NCBI GenBank assembly: GCA_002792535.1
Contig: PFOM01000019.1
Span: 1-54,234 of the forward strand
Direction of reading: 5' to 3'
Length of the DNA: 54,234 nt
Source of the DNA: Candidatus Peregrinibacteria bacterium CG_4_10_14_0_2_um_filter_38_24
Lineage (GTDB): Bacteria > Patescibacteriota > Gracilibacteria > UBA1369 > LOWO2-01-FULL-3
The notes beneath the pieces were generated by a model. That model had not been told where the DNA came from, did not search any database, and worked only from the letters and a program-made list of their open reading frames with translations. The translations under genes and the position numbers were made by a program. The stretch's first letter is position 1. Every line of letters begins with the position of its first letter. Shown in pieces: positions 1-8,546 of the stretch.

Positions 1-208
1 ATGCAAGCTCCGCCTTAAGATTATTAAGTTCCTCAGTTAGCTTTCCAATCTCTGCCTGTAAAGCCTTAAGTTCGGTATCTTTTTCAGTATAATCAGACCC
101 CAACTCCCCACCACCAACCGGAGCAGGACCATTAGCCATCGCCAAAGGTGCCCACCAAAGGGCATTAACGACCAAAACCGACAATATGAAGAGGACTTTC
201 AATTTCAT
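1..208 (-). CDS. Secreted coiled-coil protein, N-terminal part (cut by window edge)
   Basis: The reading frame opens with ATG at 208-206 and runs off the left edge after 69 codons. The first 25 residues form a classic signal peptide: KLK at the start, a hydrophobic core, then an APLAMA cleavage motif. A Gly/Pro-rich linker follows, and then a charged heptad-like stretch (KALQAEIGKLTEELNNLKAEL) that predicts a coiled coil. The product is probably exported and anchored or soluble outside the membrane; its function is not recognisable from this fragment. A TATACT hexamer at 221-216 lies 7 nt before the ATG, so the message may be leaderless. The gene is divergent from der. Confidence 0.7.
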   Translation of the reverse strand, partial: MKLKVLFILSVLVVNALWWAPLAMANGPAPVGGGELGSDYTEKDTELKALQAEIGKLTEELNNLKAELA

Positions 209-256
209 TGAATACAGTATATCATCACCAAAGCACAAGTAAACCAAAAGATAAAA

Positions 257-1597
257 ATGGAGGCTCTACCGGTAATAGCAATCGTAGGAAGACCAAATGT
301 TGGAAAATCAACCTTATTCAACAGGTTGGTCATGCAAAAATATGCGATAACATCAGATATAGCAGGCACAACACGCGACAGAATATACAAAAGATGTGAA
401 ATAGCAGGATACGAAGTTACTTTGGTCGACACAGGCGGACTCGAATACGGGAAACACGAAAACATAGAAAAAGACGTGCAATCTCAGGCCGCATTAGCTA
501 TAGAAGAAGCCGATTTAATACTTTTCATTGTAGATTTATCCGAAGGAGTAAATCCAAATGACCAATTGGCCGCAAATGCCCTCAGAAAATCAAAAAAAGA
601 AGTTTTATTCATCGCAAATAAATCCGACGCAAAAAACGCAAAATCAAACTCTTATGAAACTCTCGAACTTGGCTTCGGAGAAGCATTAAAAATATCAGCG
701 ATTCACACGGACGGACTTGCAGACTTAGAATTATTGATAGAAAAAACTCTCAGAAAATTAAAATTCAAAAAAAGAAGAAAAAAAGAAGAAAAAAACTCGG
801 ACACACTAAGCCTTTGCATCCTCGGCCGACCAAATGCCGGAAAATCCTCACTCGTAAATGCAATCACCGGAACAGAAGCCATCATAGTCTCTGATATTCC
901 CGGAACTACAAGAGACCACACGGACACTTTAGTCACACACGATGAGAAAAAATACAACTTAATAGACACAGCAGGACTTCGCCGCAGAGGAAAAATAGAG
1001 CAGGGGATAGAGAAATTTAGCTCATTACGTTGCCTCAACGCACTTCAAAGATCGGATATAGCTGTCCTTTTGATAGACGGCACGGAAAGAATTGCAAAAC
1101 AAGACGCCCACATCGTAGAATACATATTGGAGATGAAAAAAGGGCTTATAATAGCCGTAAACAAAATAGATGATTTCGACAAATCAGCAGACGAAGAGAA
1201 AAAAAACATGATAATCTACAGACTAAAACGTAGATTTGCATTTGTTCCTTGGGCTCCGGTGGTCTTCATCTCAGCAAAAAACAAAACGAATGTAATGAAA
1301 ATTTTCGATTTAGCAGACGAAATTAAAAAAGAAAGAGAGAAAAAAATAAACACTCCGGAATTAAACAGCTTCATGCAAATGATCACAAACAAACATTTGC
1401 CATCCAGCGCAAATACAAGAAAACCAAAATTTCTTTATATAAGCCAAGTGGAAACCTCTCCACCTAGCTTTGTTTTGTTTTTCAAATCCGTCGAAAACCT
1501 GCATTTTTCATACCCAAGATACATCGAAAACGAATTACGCAGAGAATACGGATTCGTAGGAACAAGCATAAATCTAAAATTCAAAAGTAAAGTTTAA
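257..1597 (+). CDS. der: Ribosome-assembly GTPase Der (EngA)
   Basis: Der is a double-GTPase that matures the 50S subunit. The 446 residues match the family length. The first G domain has its P-loop at residues 11-18 (GRPNVGKS) and a DTGG switch II motif. The second has its P-loop at 190-197 (GRPNAGKS) and DTAGLRRRGK. A basic linker (KKRRKKEEK) separates them, and the C-terminal KH-like domain ends in a Lys-rich tail. The start is the only Met directly before the first beta strand. The 3' end overlaps the convergent nucleotidyltransferase gene by 17 bp. Confidence 0.95.
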   Translation: MEALPVIAIVGRPNVGKSTLFNRLVMQKYAITSDIAGTTRDRIYKRCEIAGYEVTLVDTGGLEYGKHENIEKDVQSQAALAIEEADLILFIVDLSEGVNPNDQLAANALRKSKKEVLFIANKSDAKNAKSNSYETLELGFGEALKISAIHTDGLADLELLIEKTLRKLKFKKRRKKEEKNSDTLSLCILGRPNAGKSSLVNAITGTEAIIVSDIPGTTRDHTDTLVTHDEKKYNLIDTAGLRRRGKIEQGIEKFSSLRCLNALQRSDIAVLLIDGTERIAKQDAHIVEYILEMKKGLIIAVNKIDDFDKSADEEKKNMIIYRLKRRFAFVPWAPVVFISAKNKTNVMKIFDLADEIKKEREKKINTPELNSFMQMITNKHLPSSANTRKPKFLYISQVETSPPSFVLFFKSVENLHFSYPRYIENELRREYGFVGTSINLKFKSKV

Positions 1598-2309
1598 GGA
1601 TTTTAGAATCTGTAATTTTAGATTCACCATATTTCTCACCCCAAAGATCTCGAAAAGATTTTCGCCTATCTATATTATGAAATTTTAACACGTGTTCCGA
1701 AACAACAATCCCTGAAGCATCAGACACCTTCTTGGCTTTCCTTAAAGCTCTTTTCATCTGCCATTTCTTCAAAAACCACTCAATCATTTCGCCAAAATAC
1801 CCTGACGAAAGAAACTCAAAAACAAATCTAAAAAAAATATGCCACCTGGAAACAGGCAAAATTTCATTGGCACGGATGAAAAAATCATCTTCATTTTCAA
1901 AATATTTTTTAACCCATTCATTTTTTTTCAACAAGTCCAAAGAAACACCGTCATTTATAAAAGGTACTTGCGATTTTATCCAATAGGCAAGATAAATATC
2001 GTTGTCTATCGCCATTTTCGACAAATCAAGGGCACTATCATCTACAAAAAAACTCAAACAAAATCTTTGATGAATTTTTTCCCCATGTCTTCTTACACCA
2101 AAAAAATTAAAAATAAGAGTAACGAAAGTTCTCACAATAAAAAGCCTCCCAGTTCTAGCAACAATAAAAAGATCAATATCACTTTTCTCATCTGCAAGCC
2201 CAAAAGCAAGATTATTACAAACAGAAACCATCCTCACGAAAGGCACAATCTGTAAAATTTTTATATATTTCCTTGCCCGAATCCACAACTTATTTTCTAT
2301 TTCTTTCAT
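1581..2309 (-). CDS. Nucleotidyltransferase-fold protein (pol beta superfamily)
   Basis: The protein has 242 residues. Residues 37-50 hold a GLADEKSDIDLFIV segment, the GS-like turn plus DxD metal motif (Asp44, Asp46) of minimal nucleotidyltransferases. The usual Gly-Ser before the motif is replaced by Asn-Asn-Leu-Ala-Phe-Gly, so catalysis is not certain. Conserved aromatic and basic segments follow, but no second recognised domain. Substrate and role are unknown. It is convergent with der (17-bp overlap) and divergent from uvrC. TATACT at 2321-2316 sits exactly 6 nt before the ATG, suggesting a leaderless message. Confidence 0.7.
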   Translation of the reverse strand: MKEIENKLWIRARKYIKILQIVPFVRMVSVCNNLAFGLADEKSDIDLFIVARTGRLFIVRTFVTLIFNFFGVRRHGEKIHQRFCLSFFVDDSALDLSKMAIDNDIYLAYWIKSQVPFINDGVSLDLLKKNEWVKKYFENEDDFFIRANEILPVSRWHIFFRFVFEFLSSGYFGEMIEWFLKKWQMKRALRKAKKVSDASGIVVSEHVLKFHNIDRRKSFRDLWGEKYGESKITDSKILKLYF

Positions 2310-2315
2310 GTTTGA

Positions 2316-2323
2316 AGTATACT
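2316..2323. promoter_or_regulatory. Palindromic -10 element AGTATACT between the nucleotidyltransferase gene and uvrC
   Basis: The 8-bp self-complementary AGTATACT reads TATACT on both strands. On the minus strand it lies 6 nt before the nucleotidyltransferase ATG. On the plus strand it lies 24 nt before the uvrC ATG. One symmetric -10 could therefore serve both directions. No convincing -35 was seen on either side. Confidence 0.45.
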
Positions 2324-2347
2324 ACTTAACGTGAAACAAAAAAACTT

Positions 2348-4498
2348 ATGATAAGCGAAAAAGAATCAAAAAAAATACTGGAGAAAGCGCCTTCTTCGCC
2401 GGGAATCTATAAAATGATAAATGAAGAGGGGATTGTACTGTACGTAGGAAAAGCAAAAAACATAAAAAAAAGATTACGACAATATTTTCAAAAAGATTAT
2501 CAGCATTCAACTAGAACAAAAAAACTCCTGGAGAATACTGCAAGGATAGACTTCACAAGCGTAGACACTGAGCTGGAAGCCATTATTTTTGAATCGAATT
2601 TAATCAAACAACTCCAACCAAAATACAATATTTTACTGAAAGACGACAAAAATTACGTCTACATAAAAATCACGAATGAAGATTTTCCAAGAATTCAAAT
2701 CGTAAGAAAAGTGGAGAAAGACGGCGCAAAATACATCGGCCCAAAAACCGCCGCACACAAAGTGGAAACAACATTCAAAATCTTAAAGAAAATTTTCCCG
2801 TTCAGGCATTGCAATCTCGACATAAAATTTGTCAAAAAACTTACAACAGACAATGAAGTCAAAATAGAAAATAAGGTCATCAAATACCCATGTTTGGACT
2901 ATTACATAAAAACATGCGCCGCTCCATGCATAGGAAAAATCACAAAAGAAGAATACGCGGAAATAATAAAAAATGTTGAAAATTTTCTCGCGGGAAAAGC
3001 AGACAACATCATGAAAGACATGAAGGCAAAAATGCAAAAATTCGCAACGAACAAAGAATTCGAAAAAGCCGCGAAGCTCAGAGACCGCTTAAAAAAGGTA
3101 GAAGAGATTTTGGAAAAACAAAAAGTTTCCGACCCAAATCAAGAAGACAAAGACGTAATAAATTACTATATCACTCAAAATAAAGCTTACTTTAATCTAT
3201 TCCAAATAAGAGACGGAAAACTCATAGGACAAGAGAATTTCACGCTATCCGCAGAGGCCGCAGAAGAAAACGAAAACACCGAAATCTTGGAAGCATTCAT
3301 AAAACAGTACTATAAAATAGCGACAGATATCCCAAAGGAAATACTGATACCACACGAGATAGAAAACAAAAATGAAATCGAAAAGATTCTAAGCGAAGAA
3401 AAAAAATCAAAAGTACAAATAGTAATTCCAAAAATAGGAACAAAAAACAAACTCCTTGAAATGAGCTTAAATAACGCAAAAATTTACGCTGACAGGCAAA
3501 AACCAAGCTGGAAAGTGGAAAGCGAATTCACAAAAGAAGGAACAGAAGAACTCCAAAAATTATTAAAACTAGATTCGCCATTGAAACGCATTGAATGCTA
3601 CGACATTTCACATTTGGGAGGAACAGAAACCGTCGGATCAATGGTCGTTTTTCAAAACGGAATTCCGAAAAATGATTTATACAGAAAATTCAAATTACGC
3701 ACTATAGACGGCTATCCGGACGATTATAAATCTATGGAAGAAGTCCTCACAAGAAGATTTTCAAAAATAACAGCCGACTATAAAGCAAAAGATTACATCT
3801 TCAAAAAAGCCACAAAAAAATATGAGAAAGAAATCAGAAAAATAATAAAAAAAGAAGACCTCAAGCCTGACTTAAAATTGAATCAATTTTACATATTGGA
3901 AAAAAACAAAAAATCACTGGCCGCGTTTACAGCACTTTCGGAATACTCCGAAAAAGTTGCGATAATAAATGCACTTTTCGTTATGCCAAAAGAACGCGGA
4001 AAAAAAATAGGACACAAGCTAATAAAAAACATCATAGCCAAATCGAAATCAAAACGCGTCTATATAATATGCAAAGAAAAACTCAAAGATTACTATCTAA
4101 CACTCGGGTTCGAAGAAATAAAAATAATCCCCCAAGAACTGCAAAAACATCACAAAGATTGTATATGTTGGGATAAAACATCTATAATTTTGGCATACGA
4201 CAAAGCAAAACATAAACCAGACGAATCATTCCTCCAAATCCCTGATCTTATCATTATCGACGGAGGCAAAGGACAGCTTTCTGTAGCCACAAAAGTTATG
4301 CAAGAATTAGATTTAAAAATACCGCACATTTCACTAGCAAAACAGCTCGAAGAAATCTTTACACCGGAAAATAAAACCTCAATTATACTTGATAAAACAA
4401 ATGCGGCACTAAAATTATTGCAAAGAATCCGTGACGAAGCACACAGATTTGCGATAACATACAATAAAGAAAGGCGTACGAAAAAAATGTTTAAATAA
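2348..4498 (+). CDS. uvrC: UvrC excinuclease subunit with an inserted GNAT-like domain and no HhH domain
   Basis: UvrC makes both incisions in nucleotide excision repair. At 716 residues it is about 100 longer than usual. The N-terminal GIY-YIG domain (residues 14-95) and a UVR segment (about 205-250) are normal. The C-terminal RNase H-like nuclease keeps Asp419 (DISH), Asp638 (IIDGGKGQ) and the DEAHRFA histidine. Between Asp419 and Asp638, residues about 472-628 are extra. They include a strand-rich stretch and a GNAT motif A-like ERGKKIGHKLI at 549-559, followed by YYLTLGFEEI, which is typical of acetyltransferases. The protein ends just after the nuclease (RRTKKMFK), so the C-terminal helix-hairpin-helix pair is missing. 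The 22-bp gap to the next gene leaves no room for a frameshifted remnant. Confidence 0.9.
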   Translation: MISEKESKKILEKAPSSPGIYKMINEEGIVLYVGKAKNIKKRLRQYFQKDYQHSTRTKKLLENTARIDFTSVDTELEAIIFESNLIKQLQPKYNILLKDDKNYVYIKITNEDFPRIQIVRKVEKDGAKYIGPKTAAHKVETTFKILKKIFPFRHCNLDIKFVKKLTTDNEVKIENKVIKYPCLDYYIKTCAAPCIGKITKEEYAEIIKNVENFLAGKADNIMKDMKAKMQKFATNKEFEKAAKLRDRLKKVEEILEKQKVSDPNQEDKDVINYYITQNKAYFNLFQIRDGKLIGQENFTLSAEAAEENENTEILEAFIKQYYKIATDIPKEILIPHEIENKNEIEKILSEEKKSKVQIVIPKIGTKNKLLEMSLNNAKIYADRQKPSWKVESEFTKEGTEELQKLLKLDSPLKRIECYDISHLGGTETVGSMVVFQNGIPKNDLYRKFKLRTIDGYPDDYKSMEEVLTRRFSKITADYKAKDYIFKKATKKYEKEIRKIIKKEDLKPDLKLNQFYILEKNKKSLAAFTALSEYSEKVAIINALFVMPKERGKKIGHKLIKNIIAKSKSKRVYIICKEKLKDYYLTLGFEEIKIIPQELQKHHKDCICWDKTSIILAYDKAKHKPDESFLQIPDLIIIDGGKGQLSVATKVMQELDLKIPHISLAKQLEEIFTPENKTSIILDKTNAALKLLQRIRDEAHRFAITYNKERRTKKMFK

Positions 4499-4520
4499 TT
4501 TTTTAAATTAAAAAAATCCT

Positions 4521-5891
4521 ATGAAAAAAATAATCACAAAAGTGTTACTTGGTTTAAGTATGCTCTCAATGATGAGCTCTACGGCATCTGCAATAACATT
4601 TCCTGAAACAGTAAACAGCGTAGTTCTAATTCAAACACAAGAAGCAAACGGAGATTTTTATAGGGGCTCGGGTTTTACAATAAGTAACGACGCAATAATC
4701 ATAACCGCTGCACATGTCATAATAAATCCGACCACAAACAAGCCAAATAATCACATAGAAATATGTACAATCGAATCGGAATACAGCGAACCATGGTGCT
4801 ATTTTCTTGCAGGAGTTTTGACTTACGACACAGATTTAGACCTTGCCCTGATTTATCCGGAATACGTAATGGACTCAAACAGAAAAAAAACAGGAGAAAA
4901 AATAACAGTCGAGCAAGCACAAGCATTAAAACTACCATATGTTGATTTCGCCGACACAAAACCTCATTTATCCGATGAATTAAGTATTCTTGGCTTCCCT
5001 CAGGCCGCGATGTCTCCAACAATTACCCTCACAAAAGGAGCAGTAAGCAGTTTTATCCCATTAAACAAAGACATTACTTGGGCCTACACCACAGACGCAA
5101 CAATAAATCCGGGAAATTCCGGAGGACCTGCATATGACAAAAACGAAAAAGTTGTAGGAATTGTCTCAGCAGTCTCCACGACAGGAGTCGGTGGTAATTA
5201 TGGATATGTAATTTCAAATGAAATAGTATATCTTTGGTTTTTGGATTTAGTCGATCAAAAAACCCTAAATAAAACTTTCGTTGATCAAGTATTTTCAAAC
5301 GATTACCAATCTTTAGACAATCAAGAGACACAAATCTTTACCGATGTAGATTTAACCACAAAAAATGCAGAAGCAATTTCATACCTAAAAAGTGTAGATA
5401 TAATCTCAGGATATTCAGATGGAAGTTTCAAACCAAGCAACCCATTAAACAGAGCTGAATTATTAAAGATACTCGTAAATGGAGCTCTTCCTGTAGGAGA
5501 AGGTGAAAAATTAGACACAAAAAAATACAGCAATTGTTTTCCGGACGTAAAAGAAGAATGGTTTGCAAAATATGTATGTTTGGCAAAAGAAGAAGGATGG
5601 ATTTCCGGCTATCCTGACGGCACATTCAAACCTGCGAACAATATAAACAAAGTTGAAGCAATGAAAATGTTACTTGAAATATTCGAAATACCTCTTTCCA
5701 CTCCAAAAGCAAAACCATTTTCGGACGTAAATATGGGAGAATGGTTCACGAAATACATCGACACAGCAAAAACCATAGGAATCCTTGAAGAAACAGGAAA
5801 AATATATGGACCGGGAGCCCTAATAACGCGCGGAGGAATAAGCGAAAGCCTATACAGACTAGCCCTTTATATAAACACACTAGGAGAATAA
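4521..5891 (+). CDS. Secreted trypsin-like serine protease with three SLH domains
   Basis: A 24-residue signal peptide (cut after TASA) precedes a chymotrypsin-fold S1C-type protease. The likely triad is His65 (TAAHV), Asp106 (DLDLALI) and Ser199 (NPGNSGGP). From about residue 270 there are three SLH repeats, each with FxDV and GYxDGxFxP-type motifs; the third is degenerate. The product should sit on the cell envelope, bound through SLH domains, and cleave extracytoplasmic proteins. No PDZ domain is present, unlike DegP. The gene lies 22 bp after uvrC and its TAA overlaps the folP ATG by one base, so it may be co-transcribed with the folate genes. Confidence 0.9.
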   Translation: MKKIITKVLLGLSMLSMMSSTASAITFPETVNSVVLIQTQEANGDFYRGSGFTISNDAIIITAAHVIINPTTNKPNNHIEICTIESEYSEPWCYFLAGVLTYDTDLDLALIYPEYVMDSNRKKTGEKITVEQAQALKLPYVDFADTKPHLSDELSILGFPQAAMSPTITLTKGAVSSFIPLNKDITWAYTTDATINPGNSGGPAYDKNEKVVGIVSAVSTTGVGGNYGYVISNEIVYLWFLDLVDQKTLNKTFVDQVFSNDYQSLDNQETQIFTDVDLTTKNAEAISYLKSVDIISGYSDGSFKPSNPLNRAELLKILVNGALPVGEGEKLDTKKYSNCFPDVKEEWFAKYVCLAKEEGWISGYPDGTFKPANNINKVEAMKMLLEIFEIPLSTPKAKPFSDVNMGEWFTKYIDTAKTIGILEETGKIYGPGALITRGGISESLYRLALYINTLGE

Positions 5892-6691
5892 TGAAAAAAA
5901 CACACTCAAGAAAAGGTCCACTCATAATGGGCATATTGAATATCACCCCCGACTCTTTTAGCGACGGAGGAAAATTCATGACACTGGAAGAAGCAACCAA
6001 ACAAGCAAAAAAACTGATAGAAGAAGAGGCTGACATTTTGGACATAGGAGGGGAATCCACGGGCCCAAATTCAAAATTTGTTACAGAAAAAGAAGAGCTC
6101 TCAAGAGTAATTCCAGTAATAAAAGCGATAAGAGAATTTTCAGACATTCCAATATCAATCGACACATACAAAGCAAATGTAGCTTTAGCCGCCATACAAA
6201 ACGGAGCAGACATGATAAATGACGTAACAGCCATGAGAGAAGATCAAAAAATGGCAGACGTCGTAAAAAAACACAGATGCCCGATAATAATGATGTATTC
6301 GAAAGACAATTCACCTCGCACAACAATAAAAGAAAAAAAATATCCAAACGTAATGCAAACAATAAAAAAATTTCTTGAAGAAAGAATTGCGTATGCAAAA
6401 TCAAAAGGAATAAAAAGAGATCAAATAATATTAGATCCGGGAATGGGCCAATTCATAAGCAAAATCCCACATTATAGTTTCGAAATAATCGCAAAACTGC
6501 AAGAATTGGAAATTTTCAAAAAACCAATTTTGATAGGAATATCCAGAAAATCATTCTTACAAGAAGACTTAAGCCTGAGAGAAGAAAAGGCAAAAACATT
6601 AAGCGCTATTGCATATATTAACGGAGCCAATATAATAAGAACCCACGACGTGGGGAAACTTAGAGATTATTTAAACCTAATATGCCAATAG
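5891..6691 (+). CDS. folP: Dihydropteroate synthase
   Basis: FolP condenses p-aminobenzoate with 6-hydroxymethyl-dihydropterin diphosphate in folate synthesis. The 266-residue TIM barrel shows GILNITPDSFSDGGK near the N-terminus, DIGGEST, SIDTYKA, MINDVTA, DPGMG and the final GISRKSF motif, all pterin or pABA site elements. It is the first of seven overlapping folate genes. Its ATG shares a base with the stop of the SLH protease, and its own 3' end overlaps the PTPS gene by 10 bp, which points to translational coupling. Confidence 0.95.
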   Translation: MKKTHSRKGPLIMGILNITPDSFSDGGKFMTLEEATKQAKKLIEEEADILDIGGESTGPNSKFVTEKEELSRVIPVIKAIREFSDIPISIDTYKANVALAAIQNGADMINDVTAMREDQKMADVVKKHRCPIIMMYSKDNSPRTTIKEKKYPNVMQTIKKFLEERIAYAKSKGIKRDQIILDPGMGQFISKIPHYSFEIIAKLQELEIFKKPILIGISRKSFLQEDLSLREEKAKTLSAIAYINGANIIRTHDVGKLRDYLNLICQ

Positions 6692-7032
6692 TAAAACTCA
6701 ATTGTATCGTCACATTCGCCGCTTCACATTTCCTCACGAAATACAAAGGTAAATGTGAAAATTTACACGGCCACAACTATAAACTCGTAATAACAATCGA
6801 AGATACAGTCAAAGAAAATGGAATGGCTATTGATTTCAAAGATATAAAACAAATAGCCGAAGACAAAGTTTTAAAAATAGTAGATCACCGTCACTTAAAC
6901 GACATCATAGACAATCCGTCAGCAGAAAATCTTGCAGTATGGGTATGGGATAAACTAAAAAACGATTTACCTCTGATAAAATTAACGGTTTTCGAAACGG
7001 AAGATTACTACTGCGAATATGAAGGCAAATAA
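6682..7032 (+). CDS. 6-pyruvoyl-tetrahydropterin synthase homologue, PTPS-III type (likely FolB bypass)
   Basis: This 116-residue COG0720 protein has zinc ligands His16, His29 and His31 (LHGH) and the catalytic-position Cys25 directly followed by Glu26 (CENLHGH). In folB-lacking bacteria, PTPS paralogues in which Glu replaces or accompanies this Cys convert 7,8-dihydroneopterin triphosphate directly to 6-hydroxymethyl-dihydropterin, bypassing dihydroneopterin aldolase. Its position between folP and folK, with no folB in the operon, strongly supports that role here rather than queuosine synthesis (QueD). It overlaps folP by 10 bp and folK by 14 bp. Confidence 0.88.
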   Translation: MPIVKLNCIVTFAASHFLTKYKGKCENLHGHNYKLVITIEDTVKENGMAIDFKDIKQIAEDKVLKIVDHRHLNDIIDNPSAENLAVWVWDKLKNDLPLIKLTVFETEDYYCEYEGK

Positions 7033-7456
7033 AGCATATCTAAGCCTCGGATCAAATCTCGGAGACAGAGAGAAATTTTTGGAAAAAGCTATTTCGGAAA
7101 TAAAAAAAATCACAGACGTAACTAAAAAATCTAAAATATACGAAACCTCTCCTGTCGGATATAAAAACCAAGGAGCTTTTTTAAACATGGTAATTCAGGT
7201 GAAAACAAATTTAACCCCACAAAAATTACTGGAGGAATTTATGAAAATAGAAAAAAAACTAGGAAGGGAACGAAGAATAAAAAATGGCCCAAGAACAATA
7301 GATATAGACATTTTGACATTTGGGAATACAATAGTCGACGAACCAAATCTAAAAATTCCGCATCCAAGAATGCATGAAAGAAAATTTGTACTCGTACCAC
7401 TCATGGAATTAATTGATAAAAACGAAACAATTTCACAATGGACCAAAAAAAAATAG
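7019..7456 (+). CDS. folK: 6-hydroxymethyl-7,8-dihydropterin pyrophosphokinase
   Basis: FolK transfers pyrophosphate from ATP to hydroxymethyl-dihydropterin, making the FolP substrate. The 145 residues contain YLSLGSNLGDR at the N-terminus, SPVGYKNQGAFLN (pterin pocket), the ATP and metal motif GPRTIDIDIL, and the closing PHPRMHERKFVLVPL. It is fused neither to FolB nor to FolP. It overlaps the PTPS gene by 14 bp upstream and folE by 19 bp downstream. Confidence 0.95.
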   Translation: MKANKAYLSLGSNLGDREKFLEKAISEIKKITDVTKKSKIYETSPVGYKNQGAFLNMVIQVKTNLTPQKLLEEFMKIEKKLGRERRIKNGPRTIDIDILTFGNTIVDEPNLKIPHPRMHERKFVLVPLMELIDKNETISQWTKKK

Positions 7457-7989
7457 AAAAATTAGCAAAAGCCCTTCTGCAAGCAATCGGAGAAGACCCA
7501 AAAAGAGAAGGTTTGATAAAAACTCCTGAAAGAGTTGCAAGATCATTCAAAAAATTATTTGGAGGATACGACAAGAAACCGAAAGATATTCTAACCGAAT
7601 TCGACGGCGAAAATTACGATGAAATGATTATTTGTAAAAACATAGATTTTTATTCGACATGTGAACACCACATGATTCCATTTTTCGGAAGAATATCGAT
7701 TGGATACATTCCAAATAAAAAAATAATCGGAATCTCAAAACTTCCAAGAATAGTGGAAATATTCAGTCGTAGACTGCAAAACCAAGAACGCATGACAATG
7801 CAGATTGCTAACACTTTAAACACACTTTTAAAGCCACAAGGAGTCGGAGTGGTAGTGGAAGCTCAACATCTATGCACAATGGCCAGAGGAGTGGAAAAAC
7901 AGAACGCATCGATGACAACATCATCCTTCACGGGACTTTTCAAAAAGAAACTTAAAACAAGAAGTGAATTCTTAAGATTGATAGAGTGA
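7438..7989 (+). CDS. folE: GTP cyclohydrolase I (type IA)
   Basis: FolE opens GTP to 7,8-dihydroneopterin triphosphate, the first step of pterin synthesis. The 183-residue protein has zinc ligands Cys75 and His78 (CEHHMIPFFG) and Cys146 (AQHLCTMARGV), plus the conserved SKLPRIVEIFSRRLQ and TSSFTGLF segments, so it is the classical zinc type IA enzyme. Its TGA stop overlaps the GTG start of pabA by 4 bp. The TGA stop also argues against a genetic code in which UGA is glycine. Confidence 0.96.
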   Translation: MDQKKIEKLAKALLQAIGEDPKREGLIKTPERVARSFKKLFGGYDKKPKDILTEFDGENYDEMIICKNIDFYSTCEHHMIPFFGRISIGYIPNKKIIGISKLPRIVEIFSRRLQNQERMTMQIANTLNTLLKPQGVGVVVEAQHLCTMARGVEKQNASMTTSSFTGLFKKKLKTRSEFLRLIE

Positions 7990-8546
7990 TTTTACTGATA
8001 GACAATTACGATTCCTTTACCTACAACCTCTATCAATTGATAGAAAGCCTAGGGGAGGAAACAAAAGTCGTGAAAAACGATGAAATTACGATAAACGAAA
8101 TAAAAAAAATAAAACCTTCCAAAATAGTGATATCTCCAGGACCAGGAAGCCCTAAGGATTCAGGTCTTTCGAAACAAGTTATCGAAGCTTTCTACAAAGA
8201 AATTCCAATACTTGGAGTATGTTTGGGCCATCAATGCATAGGTGAAATATTCGGAGCAAAAGTAATACATGCAAAAAAATTAATGCACGGAAAAACCTCA
8301 AAAATCTATCACGACAAAAAATCTATTTTTACAAATGTGAAAAATCCATTTACAGGAGCCAGATATCACTCACTAATGATTAACAAAGTTCCGAAAGATT
8401 TTCTGCTAACAGCATGGACAAAAGATAAAGAAATTATGGGAATAAAACACAAAAAATACAAATTATTCGGAGTACAATTTCATCCTGAATCATTTATGAC
8501 CAAAGAAGGAGAAAAAATAATAAAAAACTTTTTGAATGAGAACTAA
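7986..8546 (+). CDS. pabA: Aminodeoxychorismate synthase glutaminase subunit
   Basis: PabA is a class I glutamine amidotransferase that supplies ammonia to PabB. The 186 residues show IDNYDSFTYNL, PGPGSP, the nucleophile Cys79 in GVCLGHQ, and GVQFHPES with the catalytic His and Glu. The start is GTG at 7986, which overlaps the folE TGA; no ATG fits the conserved N-terminus. Sequence alone cannot separate PabA from TrpG, but the neighbours are all folate genes and no trp genes are present. Confidence 0.93.
   Translation: MILLIDNYDSFTYNLYQLIESLGEETKVVKNDEITINEIKKIKPSKIVISPGPGSPKDSGLSKQVIEAFYKEIPILGVCLGHQCIGEIFGAKVIHAKKLMHGKTSKIYHDKKSIFTNVKNPFTGARYHSLMINKVPKDFLLTAWTKDKEIMGIKHKKYKLFGVQFHPESFMTKEGEKIIKNFLNEN

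Noticed and set aside
4483-4521. A frameshift having removed the UvrC HhH domain
   Set aside because: Only 22 bp separate the uvrC stop from the next start, with no HhH-like sequence in any frame.
5746-6234. A 162-codon minus-strand frame opposite folP
   Set aside because: Low-complexity Ser/Phe-rich shadow of the convincing folP coding sequence.
7987-7989. Genetic code 25 (UGA as glycine, as in Gracilibacteria)
   Set aside because: folE, pabB and purB end at TGA exactly where family C-termini are expected, and no in-frame TGA interrupts a conserved gene.
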